64,000 nt of DNA from Engraulis encrasicolus (Eukaryota > Chordata > Actinopteri > Clupeiformes > Engraulidae): NCBI RefSeq assembly GCF_034702125.1, contig NC_085867.1:47901236-47965235 (forward strand). Direction: 5' to 3'. Below the pieces are notes generated by a model that was not told the origin of the DNA, ran no database searches, and saw nothing but the letters and a program-made list of their open reading frames with translations. Shown in pieces: positions 1-40,110 of the stretch. The position numbers were made by a program, and so were the translations under genes. How positions within the stretch are numbered: the stretch's first letter is position 1; the number at the start of each line of letters is the position of its first letter.

Positions 1-586
1 TGTGAATGTGAGTGAGTGGGTGAATACATAGCCTACATTGTAAAGCGCTCTGATTGTTCAACGGCGTGGAAAAGCATTTTATGAATGCTGTCCGTTCACA
101 GGGAGAGGCATCTCGGGATTCAGAAAGTAAAAACCTCATGCTGTACTCGCTCCAGCCAGTCTAACGAACCAACTGATACCGATCACCACATCCCTTCAGA
201 CAGGTTGATGACTTACAGTTATTATTAGTGATGTCCAGTTGAGGAGGAGGAGGATGGTGTCCACCCCATGGAAAGGTGCAGGACAGTCCTGCACTTCAAC
301 CCTAATTAGCGATTACGCTAATTTATGCTAATAAAAAAAAATGCTCAACATCTACAAAGTAGCATCCGGCATTTTCTATGTACTGGGGACCTATAGGCCT
401 ACTACACATTTCCATCAAAAAACTTTGGGGTACCAAACATTTCCGGGTTCACTATAGGGCCCTATGGGCGGGCAAGTAGACTGTAGGGATATGTTCTCAG
501 CACAGGCAGAAGCAGAAGCGTAGCAGAAAATTGTACTGTATACCCGCTCCAATGGACCCCAATGGACCCCCCTACATACATGCCCA

Positions 587-615
587 CCCCCCCCCCCCCC
601 CCCCCCCCCCCCCCN

Positions 616-694
<79 letters not shown>
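587..694. repeat. poly-C tract with one undetermined base
   Basis: About 105 bp of almost pure C on the + strand, with the only N of the window at 615 and one T. The apparent proline-rich reading frames over it are not genes. The tract could form i-motif or G-quadruplex structure, and its length in the assembly is unreliable. Confidence 0.95.
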
Positions 695-698
<4 letters not shown>

Positions 699-818
699 GA
701 CTCAGTCACACGTTACCCCCTGTAAGAGTAGGAGACCCCTGGGCAGAAGGAATATATTTGGTAGGACTTTAACATAATGATTATTCCAGTCTTGTCTGCC
801 CCTGCCCTGACTGTCCTT

Positions 819-992
819 TTTACCTGAGTGAAAAGGAAGAAAGGAGTCGCACACTGGAGCTGAATGCTTTAACTGTATTAAACAAAGCCGAAAAAAGTAA
901 ATACAACCGACAGACAGGTGACAAACGTTTCGGGTCTAGCCCAGATTGGGAACTGATTATTCCCATCAGTTTGGTCCCAGTTTACCTGAGTG
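819..992. mobile_element. 150-bp insertion with 12-bp direct repeats at the ca15 exon 3 donor
   Basis: The 12-mer TTTACCTGAGTG occurs at 819-830 and 981-992, flanking 150 bp that contain the ACGTTTCGGG-type sequence seen in many fish repeats. The right copy spans the ca15 exon 3 splice donor. The arrangement fits a retroposon insertion whose target-site duplication kept a working donor. No A-tail or RNA polymerase III boxes were recognised, so the class is unknown. Confidence 0.45.
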
Positions 993-1162
993 TCCATCGT
1001 TGCGTAATTTCCACTGGCCCTTCTGCACCAAGTCGAAGCCCTCCAGCTCCAGCTGCTCCAGCTCCTCGTCCCGGGTCACCTCGTAGTCCAGGTTGATGGG
1101 CGAGTGGTGCGCCTCCAGGAGGGGGTGGCAGGCGGGGTAGTTGTCCCCCCAGGCGTAGGAGT
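986..1162 (-). CDS. ca15: ca15 exon 3 (SPINL region)
   Basis: This exon encodes the segment with HSPINLDYE and ends in WKLRNDGHS before a GTAAAC donor. The last 7 nt of the exon and the first 5 nt of the intron are repeated 150 bp downstream (see 819-992). Confidence 0.85.
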
Positions 1163-1707
1163 CTGTCTCACCAAACCATTGATTTTAGGGTCAGGTGGGG
1201 CCCCAAGCGAAAATGCAAAATAATGAACATTTGAACCAACTACTGTGGTAAAGTGTGGGCTGTTATCCACTACCTAGGGGCTTGGGGGCCCCAAGCGGCT
1301 GCCTACCTTGCCTGGTGGCAAGATGCGCCTCTGCACAGATAACAGTCATACACTTTCATTAATTAATTAATTGCCCAATTAAAATGTAATTTAAATACAT
1401 CTTGAATGGAAAAAAATGAAGCAAGAAAAACACAAACTGTTGTCCAATTGGTTACTTACCACAGTGTCCTTCATCATAGCAATATTCTGAAGAAGAACAT
1501 GAGATTACATTCAATTGTTATGTAACGGACAAGCCAATTAAAAAAACACGTGGCCTATTTCAAGAAGTCATTCTCGAGGAAATGTTCTGTTCGCATTTCA
1601 AACACAAATCACTGTATCCACACCATGTCCATTATTTGCCATCACTCACCCGAGGTCGTTGACGCAGCCAGACAAATAATTAAAAGCGCAGTGACTGAAA
1701 CACTCAT
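986..1707 (-). CDS. ca15: carbonic anhydrase XV-like, 5' part (exons 1-3)
   Basis: Three exons join in one frame: 1707-1650, 1486-1460 and 1162-986 (58, 27 and 177 nt). All have GT donors and AG acceptors, and all junctions are phase 1. The first exon starts at an ATG and encodes a hydrophobic secretion signal of about 19 residues. The second adds a short Cys-rich piece (YCYDEGHC). The third carries SYAWGDNYPAC, then HSPINLDYE and WKLRNDGHS, which match the alpha-carbonic anhydrase N-terminal region (SPINI motif and the W-x-L-x-N-x-GH strand). Family knowledge: secreted or GPI-anchored CA4/CA15 enzymes hydrate CO2 to bicarbonate outside the cell. The zinc-binding histidines would lie in later exons beyond the left edge, so activity cannot be judged. 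In mouse Car15 lies near Dgcr2, which supports CA15 over CA4. Confidence 0.85.
1166..1335. repeat. dispersed repeat, copy 1 (second copy at 58007-58172)
   Basis: The block with GGGGCCCCAAGC and CACTTTACCACAGTAGT recurs in opposite orientation at 58007-58172 with clear similarity throughout. This copy begins immediately upstream of the ca15 exon 3 acceptor. No coding content was seen. Confidence 0.6.
1460..1486 (-). CDS. ca15: ca15 exon 2 (27-nt micro-exon)
   Basis: A 27-nt exon between a TTCTTCTTCAG acceptor and a GTAAGT donor. It encodes YCYDEGHC in phase with both neighbours. The residues match the Cys/Tyr-rich start of mature secreted carbonic anhydrases. Confidence 0.75.
1650..1707 (-). 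CDS. ca15: ca15 exon 1 (signal peptide)
   Basis: Starts at ATG 1707-1705 and encodes M-S-V-S-V-T followed by a Leu/Ile/Ala-rich core ending T-T-S. The donor is GTGAGT. The last base begins a Glu codon completed by exon 2. Confidence 0.8.
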
Positions 1708-3004
1708 TATAATTAAGCGCTAAATCCTCTTCCTCTCTTGTAAATAAGCAAATGAACGCATGGAAGTACTGTACAGCAGGCAAACGTGTTTAAATAGAGT
1801 TGCAGCTGCTGCTGGATAGAGCGATGGAGAGGATGCTGTGTCCCCCCTCCATGGGCACTTGTGCGTGCTGGTGCCAGCGGCCCCTACACACCGAGAGAAG
1901 AGGGGGTCGTGCCACTCCAACTCGGAACGCGCTCTGGCTCCGGTCCAAGTTATTCACGCTACCCGTTTTCATGTGATACTCCCGGTACCCTTTCTCAGGC
2001 TGAGCCACTAACAAAGCCTGTTTGGAGCGTTCACTGACCCATATGTAAACTTGGAGCCTTTCATTATCAGGCCACCATAGGCCGCCGCCTAGCGCTTAAA
2101 TTTCGAGACATAATTCGGGGTTTGTGGGCAGACTTTCAAAAGAGGATTAAACTTTCTGTTATGATTGTAATCTACACGGAGGTCCGAAGGGAAATCCTTT
2201 AGGATTGAAGGGACTGACCTTTAACTTTCTCCTGTGTGGGATTCCCCCCTGATGCATTTGGGCACGTTGACATTTGGATGCGGTATAGGACGGCTCTTTT
2301 AAAACAATCCAGTTTAAGTCTGAGAGGTTACTGAATCTCTGGGGTAGTGTTACCCCACAATATAGCCTGGTCAAGGCAAGTTGGGCACGTTCCTTGGCAT
2401 TTGGACGAACTTGTCGAGAGGTCAGTGCCAGAGATTTAGCGCCCCCTGTTGACAGAAAATAACACATCTGATGTGGGCAACCTACCAGTGTGTGGACCAA
2501 AGATGCTCTCTCATCAGCCGCACAATGTCCATGCTGTGCGGCACAAACCCGCAGGCATATTGGCTGTCAAAGTTAATACTAATGCAGTTTCCGACAGTTT
2601 CATTTTATCTCGTTCTTGCATGCGTGTTAAATAGAAAACATCAGCCACAACATTATTCATGATACAATTTATTTGGCATTTGATTAGATTTACATCTACT
2701 TCAAAACAAAACTGAAAAGCCTCCCTGCAAAAAAGCAAAAGCAAACAAACAAACAAAAAAAACCCACCATTTAAAAAATGCCTAATGTAAAATCAACATA
2801 AAAAAAATCCAGTTACTGCCTGCATTCTACATGAAAACGATTTTTAAAAACTCATCCCCCCGCCCCCCTTGAAAGTATCTTGCGCCACCATAGTCTTATC
2901 AAAAACAAATGAAAAATGAATTAACTACTCGACGAAGCTTTTGCATATGCAGCCAAAGGAAGAGAAGAGAGGGGTCCATTGGGTTCTGTCTCTGGACTGG
3001 TGTG
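1708..3004. other. ca15 upstream region, no gene recognised
   Basis: This is AT-moderate unique-looking DNA upstream of the ca15 start. Short open frames at 1720-2014 and 2159-2500 show no family resemblance. A TTTATT at about 2665, which is AATAAA on the minus strand, is a candidate distal dgcr2 poly(A) signal, but that would need a 7-kb 3' UTR. Confidence 0.4.
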
Positions 3005-3711
3005 CATTAGGGCAGTGGTTCTTAGCCTTTGTTTTCTTAAAGGGACACTGTGTGAGATTTTTAGTTGCTTATTTCCAGAATTCATGCTTCTCATTCACTA
3101 ATGTTACCTTTCTCATGAATACTTACCACCACCGTAAAATTCTAAGTATTCATTTTGACTTAAAAAAATGCACTTTTCTTACATGAAAACCGGGATCTTC
3201 TCCATGGTCCGCCATTTTGAATTTCCAGAAATAGCCATTTTTAGCTGCAAAAATCACTGTACTTGGGACATAAATATTTGTTTATTACTTCGTAAACTTT
3301 TATGAAAAGATCAAATTTGGCAATAGGCAACACAGTTTCAATTCACAGCATAGTTGCAATACCCTTCTTGATCATTTCCTGCACAGTGTACCTTTAAAGC
3401 ACCCCCTTACCTGTGCCCAAGACAAGCTGCGCACCCTCAACCAAAACTTCTACACGTGTACGCACTAAAAAAAAAAGATTTAAGTGATTAAGTACAATGA
3501 CTCTTGTTTGATACATTAATCAATACTTCAATGACTTTACATGGGGACCAAACCATGTTTTAATTTGGTCTTGAGTTGGCCTAATTATAATGTTTGCAAG
3601 CAGAATTTTGGTCATAACCTCAACACAAACAAAATTCTGCGCACCCCCTGAAATCTCTGGCGCACCCCCAGGCGGTGCCCGCACCCCAGGTTAAGAACCA
3701 CTGCATTAGGG
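3005..3711. mobile_element. hAT-type non-autonomous element, 8-bp TSD
   Basis: Element 3013-3703 is flanked by the exact 8-bp duplication CATTAGGG. Its ends are inverted: CAGTGGTTCTTAG at the left and TTAAGAACCACTG at the right. It carries no transposase frame. A second element (3037-3397) is nested inside it. Confidence 0.8.
3037..3397. mobile_element. TTAA-flanked MITE nested in the hAT element
   Basis: Both ends abut TTAA, with inverted termini starting AGGGACACTGTG and ending CACAGTGTACCT. The TTAA target suggests a piggyBac-like or Kolobok-like element. Related copies lie at 53316-53682 and, truncated, at 35143-35355. Confidence 0.7.
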
Positions 3712-4099
3712 GACCAAGTCAGTTCTGAGAGTGCCAGGGCATGACACAGACCAAGCCCAGAAATGAGGCCTCCTCTGTGGGGAGTGTAAGCCAGGGAAGG
3801 TGGGTTGGGTGTCCATGGGGTGATACACTTAACAAGGTGGTAATGTCATAATTCTGGTGTAGTTCAATAAGACTTTCCCTGCCATCAAGTCAGTGCCATA
3901 TTATTTGAAGTCACAGAATGTTGCTGGTAGGGAAAATAATAATAATACAAAAAATTAGAAGACAGTATTCAGTTTAGTTAGCCTTTTGTTTAGAGGTCCT
4001 CTCATTTCATCCTTGTTTTTTATGACCAATGCAGGTTGGTGACTTCAAGACACATGGTTTCCTTGAGCCACTCTATAGAAAACACACTTGGGGTTATTT

Positions 4100-4366
4100 C
4101 TAATATGCAGACTCCCATCCTTGGTCTGTGCTTGTGGCCTCGTGTTCTCACCTCCGTGGAGAAAACAATAAAGTTTCCCCACTGTCAGCCTGGCTACAAC
4201 AACATCTTTTGGGACAACTCTTCATTCACCATCCCCTTAGCAAATGAGAAAATGACATTAGAGTTGAGCTTTTACGAGATATTGAAATACAATTCTGTCG
4301 GTGACGTCATCACAAGGCCACAAGGAGGCAAGTGAGCACGGGAGGGAACAGGAGTTCGCACATTAG
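4100..4366. mobile_element. foldback MITE, family A, copy 1
   Basis: The termini are imperfect inverted repeats around TAATATGCAGACTCCC and GGAGTTCGCACATTA. The interior shares GGAGAAAACAATAAAGTTTCCC and CTGTCAGCCTGGCTACAAC with copies at 5144-5434, 50799-51093 and 51103-51367. It is non-coding. Confidence 0.65.
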
Positions 4367-4533
4367 AAAGATCCCGCGGCTCTGATTTGGACTAGAGGGA
4401 CAGTCTGTTTTCCCAAACATACTGCACACAGCCCATAGAGGGCAGCAAAGTCCATTCAGGGGTGCTTTTCACACCCAGTTACAAGTTCATGATCTTGACA
4501 CGGCAGCTTCAACCACCCCCTCATCATCCTATC

Positions 4534-4757
4534 GTATAGGCCAGTGATTCTCAAACTATGGGTCGGGGCCCACTGGTGGAAGGTATTCCAAGTGGGCCTT
4601 GAAATCATTTTCTAAAAATAATAATCATATTTTGGCGTATGTTGCTGTTGATTTATTTGAGTTTTATTCTTAATTGGGTCAGAGGTGGGCCCCGAACATT
4701 TTTGACAATTTTAAGTGGGCCCCAAGTTGAAAAAGGTTGGGAACTCCTGGTATAGGC
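4534..4757. mobile_element. hAT MITE with exact 8-bp TSD
   Basis: Element 4542-4749 lies between two exact copies of GTATAGGC. The ends run CAGTGATTCTCAAAC to GTTGGGAACTCCTG. The interior carries GTGGGCCCC motifs shared with the element at 34784-35001. Confidence 0.8.
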
Positions 4758-4805
4758 CCAAAAACCTGGCATTCAGGTGCCAGAGTGCAGGGGAAGAGGG
4801 AGAAA

Positions 4806-4806
<1 letters not shown>

Positions 4807-4885
<79 letters not shown>
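4807..4885. repeat. (GA)n microsatellite
   Basis: About 80 bp of uninterrupted GA on the + strand. The long Arg-Glu or Ser-Leu frames across it are artefacts of the repeat. Confidence 0.95.
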
Positions 4886-4889
<4 letters not shown>

Positions 4890-4892
4890 TGA

Positions 4893-5060
4893 GTCAGTGC
4901 TCTCCCCCATCCTCCTCCATGACCGAGGGTACCCTGAGCATGGTATCGTCCTACCGCACTGCTCCCTTGGGGCGCCATTGGGGGCTGCCCCCCACTGCCA
5001 TCGTTGTGTGCAGTGTGCAGTGAACACGTGTGTGCTGTGGAGTGCTGTGTCACAATGACA
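4893..5060. repeat. dispersed SINE-like repeat, copy 1
   Basis: The segment with CCATCCTCCTCCATGACC, CCCTGAGCATGGTA and CTTGGGGCGCCATTGGGGG recurs at 29690-30175, split by a hAT element, and inverted at 61620-61850. The 61.7-kb copy runs into a tRNA-like B box, so the family is probably a SINE. Confidence 0.55.
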
Positions 5061-5136
5061 ATGGGAGTTGGAGTTTCCCAGGTGGGCTTGCTTTCACTGA
5101 CATCAGAACTCCGCTATGGGAGTAAGAAGTTGCTAC

Positions 5137-5441
5137 TCAGTGAGTGCGTCTTAATATGCGACCTTGCCTCCTCCACTTGCGCTTGTCTCCTCGTCCCGCC
5201 TCCTGGCCCCTCCTCCGTGGAGAAAACGATAAAGTTTCCCAGCTGTCAGCCTAGCCACAACAACTTTTGAGGGACTGTTTTTCATTCACCATCCCAATTG
5301 CAAAAGAGAAAAAGACTCTACAATTGAGCTTTTGCAAGATATTGAAATATAATGCTGTTGTCAGTGATGTCATCATGACGAGAAGCAAGTGGAGGAGGCA
5401 AGTGGAGGAGGCAAGGTTGCATATTAAGACGCACTCAGTGA
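5137..5441. mobile_element. foldback MITE, family A, copy 2, 7-bp TSD
   Basis: Element 5144-5434 has inverted arms of about 35 bp, GTGCGTCTTAATATGCGACC at the left and its complement at the right. It is flanked by TCAGTGA on both sides. It is the best preserved member of the four-copy family. Confidence 0.8.
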
Positions 5442-5833
5442 GCTGAATTCAGGGCAACTGGCTCAGTTCAGTCAATACGTGTGTATCTCTTTGAGATGTA
5501 AGGGAGTAGAGTTGCCACCTTTCAGAAATGAAAAGAAGGGACACTTGATTGTTGCGGGGGTCTGGGGGTCCTCCCCCAGAAAAGAACGTATTTTTAAATA
5601 TGCAATTTCCTGCATTTTAACCAAATTGTGGCACATTTCAGCCTTAGCTGTTCATGAAAATAAGGAACTTTAAGGAAAAAATAGGAAAAAGTAAGGGGCT
5701 TGACTTCCAAATAAGGGACGATTCTGTATTTCAAGGGACGGGTGGTAACCCTACAAGGGAGGGAGGCTTGCAGAACATTCCATGCCAACCTTGTGTTTGC
5801 CGGCATCCGTTCCCATTGGAGTAGGATTGGGCT

Positions 5834-6189
5834 AGAGCCGTCTAATAAGAGCGTCGCGTCACTCCCATAGACCTCAATGGTCCCATCTTTCCACAGCAAT
5901 GGCAGCTCCCATGGAACCTCACGGAGCGTTTTACATGTACAGTAAATCACCATTGACTTTAGCTCCAATAGAAGTAGTTACTTAGTTCCAGGAGGTGGCA
6001 GTAGAACACAGAAAATGTGGCAAAGGTAAATGTAATTCATTTGCACTTAATCTTTGCTTGGTATGTAATGGTTGTGTTAGTCCCCAGCGAACAGAAAGTT
6101 ACGTTTAGAAACATTTTAATCTACGCGAATCACATCAGCAACTGACTTCCTGGTCCCCGGTTGACACAACTCTCTTATTAGACGGCTCT
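5834..6189. mobile_element. MITE with 18-bp terminal inverted repeats
   Basis: Left end AGAGCCGTCTAATAAGAG and right end CTCTTATTAGACGGCTCT are perfect inverted repeats 356 bp apart. No transposase is present. The flanks agree only loosely, so the TSD is not assigned. Confidence 0.7.
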
Positions 6190-7054
6190 GGATCTGGCTT
6201 TTCAGCTTATCCAAGCTGTTGGGATGGGCCAGAAAGGGGGTGAAAGCAATTTCAGCTTGCTTGATGACCAATATACATGCAGGTAATAATCAACCCATAT
6301 TTAAAAGCTGCAGTGCCAATCAATGGCTTTTATTTTGAAGAGGCAGAGAAAGCAACTTCCTCAATCATTCCTCAGAGCCGTTGACTGAGCCCTAGCCTTA
6401 GCGGCTAGCAAGCAAATAGCTGAAAGCTAAAAGAAAAAAAAAGCATCGCGAATGAGGCATGTGCAAAAAAAAAAAACACAGAAGAGGAAAAAAGGAAGGA
6501 ACAAAGAAAAAATAGTAACCCACTATAGCCTTTTTTTAATGTTTTGCAAATACATGCTCTTGTCAAAATGCATACAGTCAAAAAGGAAAGGAGAGTCGAA
6601 GAGGTCATTGCTGCATGTCTGCATACGTTTGATGAAGTCGAACTAAAAAAAAAAAAGAATAATTAAAAACTAAAAAGAATAAAACACAAAACACGTGAAA
6701 AACACTAAAAAGAAAAACATGATACATTAACAACAAACGCACAAAAACAAACACACAGGCTCACTCATTCGGACACCCGTGCGTACATTATTATTTCTTT
6801 AAATGTGAGCTTTATGGCACCAGTCCTTCAATGGCTGATGACGCCGTTATGTCACAAAAAAACGCCTCTCGTCTGTGCTGACCAATCACGCCAGCCCATC
6901 CTGGCACGGGAGAGCTCTGACTGGTTGGCTGATGTGAGCATTAGTCTCCGTAGCACTGAGTTTCTTGTTTTGTTTTGTTTTGTTTTTTAACTGCAGTGAA
7001 TATGAAAAAAAATGTTTGTGTGTTCTGTGATGTTTTGAGAGCAAGAGAGAGGTC

Positions 7055-7074
7055 TGTGTGAGAGAGAGAGAGAG

Positions 7075-7130
<56 letters not shown>
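7055..7130. repeat. (GA)n microsatellite
   Basis: A GA run of about 75 bp with minor interruptions, followed by further GA-rich blocks to 7210. Confidence 0.95.
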
Positions 7131-7249
7131 AGAGAGGGGGTGAGACAGGGTATGTGTGAGAGAGAGAAAGAGAGAGAGAGAGAGGGTGAGACAGGGTATG
7201 TGTGAGAGAGGCACTGCTCCATACCAGAACTCCAGGTCCATGAATATGG

Positions 7250-7297
7250 CCTGGCAGACAGACAGACAGACGCACAGACAGACAGACAGACAGACGC

Positions 7298-7332
<35 letters not shown>
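7250..7332. repeat. (CAGA)n tetranucleotide array
   Basis: Tandem CAGA units are interrupted by two CGCA units at regular spacing, giving a higher-order pattern. Confidence 0.9.
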
Positions 7333-7507
7333 TGGCTCACCACAAGGGGTGCTTGTAGTACCGTTAAGAGTCCAAAATGGCAATATAGTATATATGCAAG
7401 AATTTTTTTTTTAAAGCAAAACACAAAAAATAAGCGAGGAAAACTCAAAGACAGACAGCAATCCAGGGGAGCATGTTTGAGAAGGGGGGGGGGGCTAGTG
7501 GTGTGTG

Positions 7508-7508
<1 letters not shown>

Positions 7509-7585
<77 letters not shown>
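7509..7585. repeat. (GT)n microsatellite
   Basis: About 75 bp of pure GT, flanked by poly-G on both sides. Confidence 0.95.
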
Positions 7586-8182
7586 GGGGGTCATCTGTAG
7601 TACCGTTATCATTTGTGTCACACGTTTAACGCAACACAGAAAAAAAACGTGTGACAAAAGACTGTCCTCAACGTCTGCTGATCTCATCTGCAGAACTCAC
7701 TATAATGATGTCACACCAGGTGGGCTTCCAAATGTGACAACAAAACTGTCATTAGGGTCCTCGCGTCATGACGATGACGATGTCACACTATGCCACAGCG
7801 GGTGACAACGTGGTGACCTGAGATAATGGATCAAGGTCAAAAGGTCACAACAGCTGCGAAGCGGGTCATCTGTCTGTGTGTGTGTGTGTGCGTGTGCGTG
7901 TGTGTATGCATGTGTGTGTGTCAGCTGATGCTGTGACGACCAACAGTCGCTGTCCTCATTAAAATCTCCACACACTGTAAAAAGTACGCCTTCCAGCCAT
8001 CTCTGCGTTGGTGAAATAAGCTGAACAGGAAGAAAAAAAAACAATTAAAAAAAAAGACAAAACAAAAAATAAAAAGTGAGCCACAAAAAAACAAGACAGG
8101 GAAGTTTTGGAGTCCAATATTTACAGGAAAAAGTTTTTTTTTGTGTTTTTGAGTTTCCTTCTTTTCAGTGGAGCAGAGAGAT

Positions 8183-8328
8183 GTACTAAGAAGCTGGTTG
8201 AGGAGTAAACCAGGTCAAGTTCAGAGGTAAATCATCTAATAGAAGAGCCTGCAGGACTCCAGGCTCTTCTATTAGATGATTTACCTCCTAATTTAACCTG
8301 ATTTACTCCTCAACCAGTTTCTAAGTAC
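8183..8328. repeat. near-perfect palindrome (hairpin MITE)
   Basis: Arms of about 70 bp (GTACTAAGAAGCTGGTTGAG at the left, its near complement ending CTAAGTAC at the right) meet at AGCCTGCAGGACTCCAGGCT. As RNA it would fold into one long hairpin. Confidence 0.85.
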
Positions 8329-8352
8329 AGGTCCCGGGACGCTGAAGGGAGA

Positions 8353-8690
8353 CTGTAGCACAGTGATTCTCAAACTTTCTTAGACCGAGGACCACTTTGT
8401 CCCAACAAAAATGTTCAGGGACCACGTGTCAACTGAATTGACAGTTGACAAGTGCCAATTCGACATCGCTAAATTTGATGCAGATCACTTCGTTTTTATT
8501 TACATTTACAAGCCTGTCTTATTGTGGTGAACATATGACTTCAGACATGTTTGGCTTTGTAATAATGTTACAAATATAGCCTTCTGCTAGTGTGTCTTGG
8601 AAAAGCAGAAATCCCCTCGCGGACCACCTGAGCTCTGTCGCGGACCACCAGTGGTCCCCGGACCACACTTTGAGAATCACTGCCGTAGCA
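8353..8690. mobile_element. hAT MITE with 8-bp TSD (7/8)
   Basis: Element 8361-8682 runs from CAGTGATTCTCAAACTTT to TTTGAGAATCACTG. The flanks CTGTAGCA and CCGTAGCA differ at one base. The interior GGACCAC motifs are typical of fish hAT-Charlie-like MITEs. Confidence 0.8.
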
Positions 8691-8939
8691 CAAACAAAAC
8701 CAGAACCATGTCCAGCACAAGCTGCTGTTGTTGCGTTAGCGAGATGACAAAAGGTCAAAAAGAGTCGCGCAGAAAAAGCGGAGAAGCATGACGCGCGCGC
8801 GGCCCTCCTCTGTTCTGCTGTGGTGGCGGCCAGATACCGTCTCGATCTCGCCAGTTAGTCTGTTCACAAAAGTCCCTGTGCTCTGTACAAGAGGAATTAA
8901 AACACACGCCTTCTGCCGTGCCTGGGGCAAACGCGCAGA

Positions 8940-9125
8940 GCACACACACAAACCCATTCACATACACACACAAACTTGCATATACACACACACACAAACT
9001 TGCATACACACCCACACACCCACACTAACTCATTTTCACATACACACACACACACCCACACTAACTCATATTCACACACACACACACACACAGAATTGCA
9101 TACACACAAAGACACACATACACAC
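8940..9125. repeat. degenerate CA-rich array
   Basis: CACA blocks are separated by repeats of CAAACTTGCATA and CACTAACTCA, so a CA microsatellite has grown into a higher-order minisatellite. Confidence 0.8.
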
Positions 9126-9609
9126 TCTGGGTCCTTTCATTCCAGTGTGCCCTTGATGCCAGGCTCCACCCACAGCTCGTTTTCGTCCAATGGCACATCA
9201 CCATCTCTCCTCTTTTAGTGTCTCTAAAGATTCCAGGGTCTCCTTTTCGCACCGTTGGCTCAAGTTTTCCATCTGAATTCTGGATGACGAGAGCAAAAAA
9301 AATGGTGCTTATTTCTTCACATGATCTTCATCGTGTTATCCTTTTTGAAAATTTCACATCATCTTATTTTCTTAATAAAGCCTCTTCCTCTCCTCCTTTC
9401 ATTCTTCAATCCCACCCTCCCGTCCTCCCATCACCCTTTTCCTTTGTTTTCAATTCATCTTCTCTCATCACTCGTGTTGCTCTTGTCTGTTGCTCCCCCC
9501 ATCCACCCCATCCCCCACCTCTCTCCATCACTCGTCCTCTCACTCCTTCGCTCCTGGGGAGGGTGGTGGTAGTTGGGTGGCGGTGGTTGTTGGGTGGTGG
9601 TGGTGGGGT

Positions 9610-38662
<29,053 letters not shown>

Positions 38663-40110
38663 TTATCCTCCATTCATAGTAGTTAACCCACATAGAAAGA
38701 AAATAAACCGAGAATACGGAGCTAGCACACCCTCGCCTAGATCGAGCAACGGGAGGCCTAGCTAGCTAGCTATATACACGATTTCCTCGTAGACAGAAAA
38801 CGTGGCTCATAGTGCAACTACTACAACTGTAAACACATATAGGTACAAACGAACTACTAGACTACTACATAATTTGATACCCGCGAAGCTCATGTGAGAG
38901 AACTAACCTGCCTAACATACCCACGAACAGAAATAAAACAAGATGGCTCCGTTCCCTCATCACAACAATCCCAAACACGCTGGGCAACCAATCAGTGTAC
39001 AGACAGGGCGGGGTTACAGATTCATGCTATCGTTTCGATATTTTGTGATACATTGTTGCTTTTTCAGAGTGGAAGTGATGTAGCAGAGAGGTTCTATGAT
39101 ATGTGGAGCAATGTGTTCTATGAAACACGTGAACTTAATGTAAATAAATACATATTTTAACTTTTAGGTCAGAATTCTGATTTCTCAATTGTGAGTTTGT
39201 GATTTTTCTCCGAGGTGGGTTAACTAAGGATGCTCATTGGTCACTAAAACAGTGTGTGATGATTGGAAATGTGAATGGAACTTAGATCAAATGTAAATAC
39301 AATGTGCTGCTGCGCTCCTCTATCTTGTCATACTGTACTACTCTCTGGCACAGCTTATTATATGACACACTTTTTTACACTGGACAATGGCAGTTTTATG
39401 ACAGCCTACAATAACTTAAACCCTATGTTCTTCGACCGCATAGCTGAGCGACTGGCTACCGCCCAATGTAAAGCAAATAGATGTTGAAGAACTCCCCCCC
39501 CACACACACACACATACAACCACTATCCGGTAAAACAACTTTCTTACACATGGTGTGGAATTGACTGTTATTCAGGAGTGTCAAAAGCTGTCTAACGTTC
39601 AACTGCTGTTGTCAACCATTCAATGCAATTTAAACCCGCTGTTTACGCACATCAGGCTAATATACAATATTTGGCCAACGTTTGCATTCCTTTTGAGAAT
39701 AGAACAGAAGGGCCTACAGAAAGATGAAAACAAAATTAAAAACACACATCCACAACACTTAAACTGATAAATACTTTATAAAAAAGACTTTGCATTTGTT
39801 TAGGCTCTGCACATTCGGATTCTACACATTCTGCAGCGAATATTATGACGCTTGGAATAGTATTATCAAAGATTCTTTTAATTCATAATGGACCATCTCT
39901 GGTATTATCTTTTATGACGTCGGGTAGGCAAGTAGGCCTAAACTTGGTGCGGAGAGCGTCACGTCAAATATTGCCCTGCGGGGAAATTAATTGAAGCCGT
40001 AACAGACATGTAATACCATCACCACAATCTAAACATTTTGTCAGGTAAAACGGCGCGCACAATGCATGGCAAGTAAAACCCAGCCTGCCCATCAACGCAG
40101 GTGCTCAGCG
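38663..40110. other. dgcr2-tssk intergenic region
   Basis: The divergent 5' flanks of dgcr2 (minus) and the tssk gene (plus). No clear TATA box or coding sequence is seen. Ordinary sequence with few repeats, including a short CA run at 39499-39513. Confidence 0.6.

Larger units (their letters stand above)
6190..9609 (-). other. dgcr2: dgcr2 3' flank / probable 3' UTR
   Basis: Downstream of the dgcr2 stop codon there is no further coding exon. The stretch holds (GA)n at 7055-7130, a GACA array at 7250-7332, (GT)n at 7510-7585, CA-rich DNA at 8940-9125, a palindrome at 8183-8328 and a hAT MITE at 8361-8682. Minus-strand AATAAA occurs near 8493 (inside the MITE) and near 6333. I cannot choose the real poly(A) site. 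Confidence 0.35.

Noticed and set aside
531..777. Proline-rich frames
   Set aside because: Produced by the poly-C tract.
1790..2014. Alternative first exon of ca15
   Set aside because: The ATG at 1707 gives a proper signal peptide and a phase-matched donor; the upstream frame has neither.
40066..40110. Upstream ATG adding 15 residues to the tssk kinase
   Set aside because: The extra residues have no match to the TSSK N-terminus, and the ATG at 40111 aligns with the family start.
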